Shown: positions 1 through 4,997 of the stretch, one piece after another | Layout: each line of letters opens with the position of its first letter | Numbering within the stretch: position 1 is the first letter of the stretch | Source: an uncultured Muribaculaceae bacterium | GTDB taxonomy: Bacteria > Bacteroidota > Bacteroidia > Bacteroidales > Muribaculaceae | Length of the DNA: 6,403 nt | Direction: 5' to 3' | Assembly: GCA_947178235.1 (NCBI GenBank) | Contig: CAMWXQ010000067.1 | Span: 1-6,403 of the forward strand | Translations under genes and position numbers: made by a program | The notes under the pieces: generated by a model | Told to the model about the DNA's origin: nothing | What the model saw: only the letters and a program-made list of their open reading frames with translations | The model's database searches: none

Positions 1-324
1 ATCGTGAACAACGCCAACACCACAATGGCCAACGTCAGCGAAATCTCGGAGAACCTCGCCACGGTCTCCAAGGCACTCGCCGCCGTATCGGCCGATCTCA
101 AAGAGATGCAGCTCAAAGAGACCATGGGGAACATCAACCGCATAACCGCCAACCTCGACACGGCCACCGCAAAACTCAACTCGGCCAACTCGTCGCTCGG
201 TCTGCTGCTCAACAGCCCCGACCTCTACAACAACATCAACAACTCGGCCGCGCACGTCGACTCGATACTCATCGACCTCAAACGTCAGCCCAAACGATAC
301 ATCCCGTCGATCAAAATCTTCTGA
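1..324 (+). CDS. MCE/MlaD-family lipid-transport protein, C-terminal part (5' truncated)
   Basis: The frame is open from the first base and ends at TGA 322-324, leaving 107 visible residues; the true start lies outside the window. The visible part is Asn-, Ala-, Ser- and Leu-rich with regularly spaced hydrophobic residues, as expected for the long helical or coiled-coil tail that follows the MCE domain. The end is the most telling part: a LLLNSPDLYNNIN stretch (residues about 68-80) followed by a DLKRQPKRY stretch (about 92-100). This resembles the closing motif of Bacteroidales MCE proteins, which usually carry a DLK..PKRY sequence followed by a short aromatic tail. The family are substrate-binding subunits of Mla-type ABC systems, anchored in the inner membrane and moving phospholipids across the periplasm. 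No catalytic or MCE-core residues are visible, so the call rests on the tail alone. The partner ATPase and permease genes would be expected upstream. Another periplasmic coiled-coil protein cannot be excluded. Confidence 0.75.
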   Translation: MVNNANTTMANVSEISENLATVSKALAAVSADLKEMQLKETMGNINRITANLDTATAKLNSANSSLGLLLNSPDLYNNINNSAAHVDSILIDLKRQPKRYIPSIKIF

Positions 325-475
325 CGGCGCGACCAATCATTAACCCCCGGGAGGGGAATCGGGCAGGGATACCGAAACATTAAGCCCATCACAGGTGTTA
401 TAAAAAATGTAAAATATCCCGCAAGTCCCTCACGACTGCCAAAATCATCACTCACGAACAAAAAACGACTGAATC
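325..475. other. Intergenic gap, candidate promoter region for the downstream gene run
   Basis: This 151-bp gap separates the MCE gene from the META lipoprotein gene and is the only sizeable gap in the window. It contains a short GC hairpin candidate (CCCC at 345-348 pairing with GGGG at 353-356 over a 4-base loop) without a T-tract. It also contains an AT-rich patch at about 397-417 that stands out from the GC-rich surroundings. I looked for the Bacteroides primary sigma pattern (TTG near -33, TAnnTTTG near -7) and found no match; the + strand of the gap has no TTG at all. A promoter here is inferred from position and AT content only. Confidence 0.35.
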
Positions 476-1372
476 ATGAAGAATAGCATCCGCCCCCTCT
501 CGCTCATCCTCCTCGCCGGAGGTCTCATGGCCGGCACATCGGCCTGCTCGATAATGAAAAAAGAAGCTGTCAAAGTACAGGACACCGCCAAGGAGACCGT
601 CGAGAAGGTCGAGACCGCCGTGGCATCCAACAGCCATGACACGGACGCCCTCCTGGGCGAGTGGTCGATCACCGAGGTCGAAGGGAAGACCGTCGTGGTC
701 AACGGCGAGAACCATCCCAAGATAACACTGGCCCAGGCACCCGGACAGAACGACGTGCTGAGGGTGATCGGCTTCAACGGCTGCAACTACCTCAACGGCG
801 ACTGGCGCCTCAAAGGTCACTCGATTGTACCACAGGGCGAATTCATCTCCTCGCTCCGCGCATGTCCCGACGCCCCCTACGAGCAGGACGTGAACATCGC
901 GCTCAACTCCGTGGCCTCGTACTCGACCACGGACGCCGACAACCTCGAACTGAAAGCCTCCGATGGCCGCATCGTCATGAAACTCCGCAGCCGCAACCTC
1001 TCCTTCCTCAACGGAGCATGGAAGGTCTCGAAGCTCAACGGCCATGACGTACCCGCATCAGCCGACCTCCGCATTGTACTCGACATCGAGGAGGGACGCA
1101 TCCACGGCCATGCCGGGTGCAATATCCTCAACGGCACACTGCTCGTGAACCTCGACAAGGGCAATGCTCTCGAATTCAAGAATCTCCTCACCTCCCGCAT
1201 GACCTGTCCCGACATCGCCACCGAGCAGGAGTTCCTCCTGGCACTCGAAGAGGTCGACACCGCCACCCGAGGTGAATCGGCATCCGAGGCCCTGCTCAAA
1301 GATGCCCAGGGCAAGACCGTCATCGCTCTGACGCGCCTCGCGCCCGACTCCATCACCGACATCGAGGAGTAA
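476..1372 (+). CDS. Lipoprotein with two tandem META (HslJ-like) domains
   Basis: The 298-residue product starts with a lipoprotein signal peptide: Lys2 and Arg6, a hydrophobic stretch at about 8-20, and a TSAC lipobox with Cys24 as the predicted lipidated residue. A charged, helix-prone linker (about 28-50, rich in Lys, Glu, Val and Ala) leads into two META domains at about 58-172 and 177-290. Each domain opens with a G-x-W strand (GEW at 61-63, GAW at 180-182). Each then has a GCN loop (Cys103, Cys215) and an (A/T)CP segment (Cys130, Cys244) followed by an acidic, Leu-rich helix, which is the usual META pattern. META proteins such as E. coli HslJ are small envelope-associated proteins with no established enzymatic activity; HslJ has been linked to heat induction and novobiocin resistance. 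The likely location is the periplasmic face or outer surface of the outer membrane. The ATG at 476 is chosen because it immediately precedes the signal peptide. The M24 peptidase gene follows after 21 bp. Confidence 0.88.
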   Translation: MKNSIRPLSLILLAGGLMAGTSACSIMKKEAVKVQDTAKETVEKVETAVASNSHDTDALLGEWSITEVEGKTVVVNGENHPKITLAQAPGQNDVLRVIGFNGCNYLNGDWRLKGHSIVPQGEFISSLRACPDAPYEQDVNIALNSVASYSTTDADNLELKASDGRIVMKLRSRNLSFLNGAWKVSKLNGHDVPASADLRIVLDIEEGRIHGHAGCNILNGTLLVNLDKGNALEFKNLLTSRMTCPDIATEQEFLLALEEVDTATRGESASEALLKDAQGKTVIALTRLAPDSITDIEE

Positions 1373-1393
1373 TCCCGAAATCCCACCAACATA

Positions 1394-2584
1394 ATGCAAC
1401 CAATCGACAAAGACAACATCATCCTCTGGCCCCGCGATGAGTTCGGCCGACGTCTCGGACGCATACGCGAGGCCATGAAGGCCGGCGGCGTCGACGCCCT
1501 GCTCATCTCGGACAACGCCAATAAATATTATATCACCGGGCGCGTGTATGCGGGCTTCGTCTATATACCCGCCGAGGGGATGCCAGTCTTCTTCGTGAAG
1601 CGTCCCGTACACCTCGTCGGCGACGGTGTAGTCTTTTTCCGCAAGCCCGAGGAGATGCCCGAGACCATCGGCCTCAATCTCCCCGCCGTGCTCAGTCTCG
1701 AAATCGACCTGCTCCCCTACTCCATGGTCGTGAGGTTGCAGAAGCTCTTCCCCGAAGCCACGACGGCCAACGCCTCGGCCATGATGCGCGAGGTGCGCTC
1801 CGTCAAGACCGACCTTGAACTCGATCTGCTTCGCCGCTCGGGGGCCAAGCACGTACATGTCTACTCGCGCATTCCACACCTCTTCACCCCTGGCATGACC
1901 GATCTCGAACTCCAAGTCGAAATCGAGCGTGTCAGCCGCCTCGAAGGATGTCTCGGGCAGTTCCGTATCTCGGGCGACTCGATGGAACTGTACATGGGCA
2001 ACCTGCTCGTGGGCGAGAACGCCGACACCCCATCGCCGTACGACTTCGCGATGGGTGGTGCAGGGATGGACCCCTCGCTCCCCGTCGGTGCCGACGGTAC
2101 CGTCATTAAACGCGGCGAGACCGTCATGGTGGACATGAACGGGAACTATGACGGATACATGACCGACATGACCCGCGTCTATGCCCTCGGCGATCCCGGC
2201 GAACTGGCCCGAAAGGCGCACCGGTGCTCGATCGACATACACCATGCCGCCTGCAAGATGATGAAACCCGGACTGCCGGCCAAGGAGCTGTGGAAGATGG
2301 CCGAGGATATGGCCGAGGCCGCAGGGCTCAAAGCATATTATATGGGCCACCGCCAGCACGCGGGATTCATGGGGCACGGCGTCGGCATCGAAATCAACGA
2401 GCTCCCCGTCATCGCACCCAAGAGCCGCGACATACTGAGTGCCGGCAATGTCATCGCCCTCGAACCCAAGTTTGTAATTCCTCATGTCGGCGCCGTGGGC
2501 ATCGAGAATACCTATGCCGTGCACGCCGACCGCGTCGAGTGTCTCACTCCCGCGCCCGAGGATATAATTGAATTTGATGTCTGA
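1394..2584 (+). CDS. M24 family metallopeptidase (Xaa-Pro peptidase/aminopeptidase P type)
   Basis: The 396-residue product, with no signal peptide and so probably cytoplasmic, has two parts. Residues about 15-135 resemble a creatinase-type N-terminal domain, and about 145-390 form the pita-bread catalytic domain. All five metal ligands expected of M24 enzymes are visible: Asp247 and Asp258 (11 apart, the family spacing, in a VDMNG...TDMTR context), His328 in GHGVG, Glu357 in ALEP and Glu371 in IENT. The length fits prolidase or aminopeptidase P relatives rather than methionine aminopeptidase, which lacks the N-terminal domain. Such enzymes use a dinuclear metal centre to cleave the bond before proline in small peptides. 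One deviation is Asn335, seven residues after His328, where many relatives have the His of an HExP motif. Exact substrate (dipeptides or longer peptides) cannot be told. The ATG at 1394 lies 21 bp after the META gene, and the 3' end overlaps the next gene by 8 bp, suggesting coupled translation. Confidence 0.9.
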   Translation: MQPIDKDNIILWPRDEFGRRLGRIREAMKAGGVDALLISDNANKYYITGRVYAGFVYIPAEGMPVFFVKRPVHLVGDGVVFFRKPEEMPETIGLNLPAVLSLEIDLLPYSMVVRLQKLFPEATTANASAMMREVRSVKTDLELDLLRRSGAKHVHVYSRIPHLFTPGMTDLELQVEIERVSRLEGCLGQFRISGDSMELYMGNLLVGENADTPSPYDFAMGGAGMDPSLPVGADGTVIKRGETVMVDMNGNYDGYMTDMTRVYALGDPGELARKAHRCSIDIHHAACKMMKPGLPAKELWKMAEDMAEAAGLKAYYMGHRQHAGFMGHGVGIEINELPVIAPKSRDILSAGNVIALEPKFVIPHVGAVGIENTYAVHADRVECLTPAPEDIIEFDV

Positions 2585-4052
2585 AACACAGAACCCGCGT
2601 CATATACGCTCTCAGGCCGAGGTTGTCGGCCTACTGGACAAGCCGCTTTTCCATCATATCGGGGAGGCGGCCGATGCCGTGAATATGCCCTGCTACGCCG
2701 TCGGCGGATGCGTCCGCGACCTCTTCCTCTCACGCCCCTCAAAGGACTATGACTTCGTGACCGTCGGGAGCGGCATCGAGCTCGCCTCCGAGGTTGGCCG
2801 CCGCATGGGTCGTGGGGCCAAACTGAATATCTTCCGCACATACGGCACGGCCCAGGTCAAGCGCCGCGACCTCGAACTCGAATTTGTCGGGGCGCGGAAG
2901 GAATCATACACCCGTGACTCGCGCAACCCGGTCGTGGAGGAGGGCACGCTCGAAGAAGACCTCTCGCGCCGCGACTTCACGGTCAATGCCCTCGCCGTCA
3001 AGATGAACCGAGAGGGATTCGGCGAACTCGTCGACCTCTTCGGCGGTCTGGCCGACATGGAGGCCGGTATCCTGCGCACACCGCTCGACCCCGACGTGAC
3101 GTTCAGCGACGATCCCCTGCGCATGATGAGGGCCGTCCGCTTCGCCTCGCAGCTCGGATTCGAGATATGGCCCGAGACATTCGCCGCCATCACCCGCAAT
3201 GCCGAGCGCATCCGCATCATCACCAAGGAGCGCATCGCTACCGAGCTGACCAAGATCATGGAGTCCCCCCGCCCCTCGGTCGGACTGAGGCTCCTGCTCA
3301 AATCAGGTCTGCTTGCCATCATCTTCCCCGAACTCGCAGCCATGCAGGGGGTCGAGACCATCAACGGACGCGGACACAAGGACAACTTCGAACATACGGT
3401 CACCGTCCTCGACAATGTGGCCGCCGTCTCGGACAACGTATGGCTCCGATGGGCAGCACTGCTCCATGACATCGCCAAACCTGTCACCAAACGGTGGGAC
3501 GAGCGTGTCGGCTGGACCTTCCACAACCACAATTTCGTGGGTGCGAAGATGGTGCCCAAGATTTTCCGCACCCTGCGTCTCCCGATGGACCGCAAAATGA
3601 ACTATGTGGCCAAGCTCGTCGAACTCCACATGCGCCCCGCGGCCCTCGTCGAGGACGAGGTGACCGACTCGGCTGTGCGTCGCCTCATCACATACGCTGG
3701 CGAGGACCTCGAAGACCTCATGACCCTCGCCGAGGCCGACGTGACCTCAAAGAACAAGGAGAAGGTGAAGCGTATACTCGAAAACTTCATGCTCGTGCGC
3801 TCAAAGCTCGCCGACCTCAAACAACGCGACGAGATCAGCAGCGTCCGCCCCCCGGTGGACGGGAACGACATCATGGAGGCCTTCGGCATCGGCGGAGGCC
3901 CGCTTGTGGGCAAGATCCGCAGCGCGATTCTCGAAGTGGCCGTCGAGCGGTTTGTCGAGGGGGGTACTGCCTATCCTCGTGCCGAGGCTCTCGAACTCAT
4001 GTATAAGGTCGGAGCCGAGAACGGCCTGACACCCGTCAAAAAAATCGAATAA
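2577..4052 (+). CDS. cca: CCA tRNA nucleotidyltransferase with C-terminal HD domain
   Basis: This enzyme adds or repairs the 3'-terminal CCA of tRNAs using CTP and ATP, in the cytoplasm. From the ATG at 2577 the protein has 491 residues. The nucleotidyltransferase head carries the class II signature: GGCVRD (43-48), the metal-binding DYD (Asp57, Asp59), RRDFTVNALA (131-140) and DDPLR (178-182). The last matches the (E/D)DxxR nucleotide-templating motif and is followed by the RAVRFAS helix. The C-terminal part is an HD phosphohydrolase-like domain with His273, His297-Asp298, His351 and Asp388 as likely metal ligands. The frame extends upstream to a TTG at 2568, but the ATG gives a normal N-terminus (MSETQ) and is preferred. 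It overlaps the M24 gene by 8 bp in another frame. A related A-adding or poly(A) polymerase specificity is possible, since those share the motifs, but queD and queE following 15 bp later suit a tRNA role. HD activity (phosphodiesterase or phosphatase, as in E. coli Cca) is inferred. Confidence 0.92.
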   Translation: MSETQNPRHIRSQAEVVGLLDKPLFHHIGEAADAVNMPCYAVGGCVRDLFLSRPSKDYDFVTVGSGIELASEVGRRMGRGAKLNIFRTYGTAQVKRRDLELEFVGARKESYTRDSRNPVVEEGTLEEDLSRRDFTVNALAVKMNREGFGELVDLFGGLADMEAGILRTPLDPDVTFSDDPLRMMRAVRFASQLGFEIWPETFAAITRNAERIRIITKERIATELTKIMESPRPSVGLRLLLKSGLLAIIFPELAAMQGVETINGRGHKDNFEHTVTVLDNVAAVSDNVWLRWAALLHDIAKPVTKRWDERVGWTFHNHNFVGAKMVPKIFRTLRLPMDRKMNYVAKLVELHMRPAALVEDEVTDSAVRRLITYAGEDLEDLMTLAEADVTSKNKEKVKRILENFMLVRSKLADLKQRDEISSVRPPVDGNDIMEAFGIGGGPLVGKIRSAILEVAVERFVEGGTAYPRAEALELMYKVGAENGLTPVKKIE

Positions 4053-4067
4053 GCAGACTCTGAACCA

Positions 4068-4403
4068 ATGTACTATATAACCAAACGATTCGAGGTTGCC
4101 GGATGCCACCGTCTCGAACTCTCCTACCCGAGCAAATGTACCAACCTCCACGGACACAACTGGATCATCACCGTCCACTGCCGTGCCCGCGAGCTCAACG
4201 CCGACGGGATGGTAGAGGACTTCACCAATATCAAGGCTCTTATCTCCAACCGCCTCGACCACGCCAACCTCAACGAAGTTCTCCCCTTCAACCCCACCGC
4301 CGAGAACATCGCCCGATGGATATGCGACCAGATACCGACCTGCTGGCGTGTCGACGTCCAGGAGAGCGAGGGGAATGTGGCGACGTACGAAGTTGAAAAT
4401 TGA
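4068..4403 (+). CDS. queD: 6-carboxy-5,6,7,8-tetrahydropterin synthase QueD
   Basis: QueD converts 7,8-dihydroneopterin triphosphate to 6-carboxy-5,6,7,8-tetrahydropterin, the second step from GTP toward queuosine. The 111-residue product shows the full T-fold active site. The zinc ligands are His14, His28 and His30. Cys24 sits in a CxxxHGH arrangement, which is the QueD-type signature as opposed to the Glu-containing PTPS-III folate-pathway variant. Asp64-His65 lie in LDHANLN, PTAEN (76-80) follows, and Glu99 is the likely pterin-binding acid near the C-terminus. It is slightly shorter than E. coli QueD (about 120 residues) but no motif is missing. It begins 15 bp after the CCA enzyme gene, and queE follows after 23 bp. 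The last two codons (Glu-Asn) and the TGA stop lie inside a 7-bp tandem repeat, so the extreme C-terminus is probably repeat-derived rather than conserved. Eukaryote-like PTPS activity is unlikely given the motif and neighbour. Confidence 0.95.
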   Translation: MYYITKRFEVAGCHRLELSYPSKCTNLHGHNWIITVHCRARELNADGMVEDFTNIKALISNRLDHANLNEVLPFNPTAENIARWICDQIPTCWRVDVQESEGNVATYEVEN

Positions 4404-4421
4404 GAATTGAGAATTCATAAT
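4394..4421 (+). repeat. 7-bp tandem repeat across the queD stop and queD-queE gap
   Basis: Consecutive 7-bp units read TGAAAAT (4394-4400), TGAGAAT (4401-4407), TGAGAAT (4408-4414) and TCATAAT (4415-4421). A more decayed fifth step, TATAAAT (4422-4428), runs into the queE ATG at 4427. Two units are identical, one differs at one position, and the fourth differs at two from TGAGAAT. The tract is very AT-rich in a GC-rich neighbourhood. It encodes the Glu-Asn-stop end of QueD and makes up the whole spacer before queE. Short TTGAGAATTGA-type tracts are, from memory, scattered between genes in many Bacteroidales genomes; that recollection has not been checked here. It may act as an unstructured A-rich leader for queE, but that is inference. 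Confidence 0.7.
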
Positions 4422-4426
4422 TATAA

Positions 4427-4978
4427 ATGTATTCCATCAACGAAATATTCTACTCTCTCCAAGGCGAGGGATACTTCACAGGCACGGCTGCGGTGTTCCT
4501 AAGGTTCAGCGGGTGCAACCTGCAATGCAGCTTCTGTGACACGGACCACTCAGCATCCGAACAGGTCGAGCTCGGCGCGCTCGTCGAGCGTCTGACGGCC
4601 TTCCCTGCGCGCCACCTCGTCATCACCGGTGGCGAGCCGTCGCTCCAAGTGGACGACCTGCTCATCGACGTGCTCCACGAGGCCGGCTTCTACATACAGG
4701 TCGAGACCAACGGAACCAATCCCCTCCCCGCAGGGGTCGACTGGATCACCTGCTCGCCCAAGGAGGGGGGCACGGTGGTGCTCAACCGCATCGACGAACT
4801 CAAAGTTGTCTACACAGGCACCGACCCGGACACCATCGTGGCCGAACTTCCCGCAGCGATGCACTACTTCCTCCAACCCTGCTCGGGGGCCAATATCCCC
4901 GAGACGGTCGAATATGTGATGGCCCACCCATACTGGCGACTGTCACTCCAAACGCATAAACTCATAAACATCCAATAA
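4427..4978 (+). CDS. queE: 7-carboxy-7-deazaguanine synthase QueE (radical SAM)
   Basis: QueE rearranges the QueD product, 6-carboxy-tetrahydropterin, to 7-carboxy-7-deazaguanine using S-adenosylmethionine and a [4Fe-4S] cluster in the cytoplasm. The 183-residue product begins with the QueE-typical INEIFYSLQGEG segment (4-15) that contacts substrate. The cluster motif CX3CX2C follows as Cys30, Cys34 and Cys37, then the SAM-binding GGEPSLQ (68-74), QVETNGT (91-97), SPK (110-112), a DELKVVYTG strand (123-131), FLQPC (148-152) and the closing LSLQTHK (172-178). It is shorter than E. coli QueE (about 223 residues), which fits the compact bacterial form, and no expected motif is missing. The ATG at 4427 is favoured because it gives the standard N-terminus and no upstream extension is plausible through the repeat. 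Expression is probably coupled to queD in the same transcript. The later enzymes QueC and QueF are not in the window. Confidence 0.95.
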   Translation: MYSINEIFYSLQGEGYFTGTAAVFLRFSGCNLQCSFCDTDHSASEQVELGALVERLTAFPARHLVITGGEPSLQVDDLLIDVLHEAGFYIQVETNGTNPLPAGVDWITCSPKEGGTVVLNRIDELKVVYTGTDPDTIVAELPAAMHYFLQPCSGANIPETVEYVMAHPYWRLSLQTHKLINIQ

Positions 4979-4997
4979 ACCACTCTGTCAATCAGCC

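Noticed and set aside
344..356. GC-rich hairpin just after the MCE stop codon as a rho-independent terminator
   Set aside because: The stem is only four G-C pairs and no T-tract follows, so it does not meet the usual terminator pattern.
361..387. GGGC (361-364) and GCCC (384-387) as a second hairpin in the gap
   Set aside because: A 4-bp stem with a loop of about 19 bases is expected by chance in GC-rich DNA.
452..1045. A 197-codon minus-strand open frame opposite the META lipoprotein
   Set aside because: No recognisable motif; the opposite strand encodes a lipobox and two META domains. The frame is open only because of codon bias.
1058..2524. A 488-codon open frame on the minus strand opposite the M24 gene
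   Set aside because: It lies opposite a gene with all catalytic residues intact, starts and ends without relation to any neighbour, and its His-, Gly-, Asp- and Val-rich composition is what the reverse complement of C-ending codons such as CTC, GTC and ATC gives. It is a codon-bias shadow.
4068..4403. The QueD-like gene as a folate-pathway PTPS-III enzyme
   Set aside because: The active-site motif is CxxxHGH with Cys24, the QueD type, rather than the Glu-containing PTPS-III type, and queE follows directly.
4068..4978. queD-queE as part of a DNA 7-deazaguanine modification (Dpd-type) or phage system
   Set aside because: No DpdA-like transglycosylase, helicase, nuclease or phage gene is visible, and the neighbours are housekeeping genes, so tRNA queuosine synthesis is the simpler reading.
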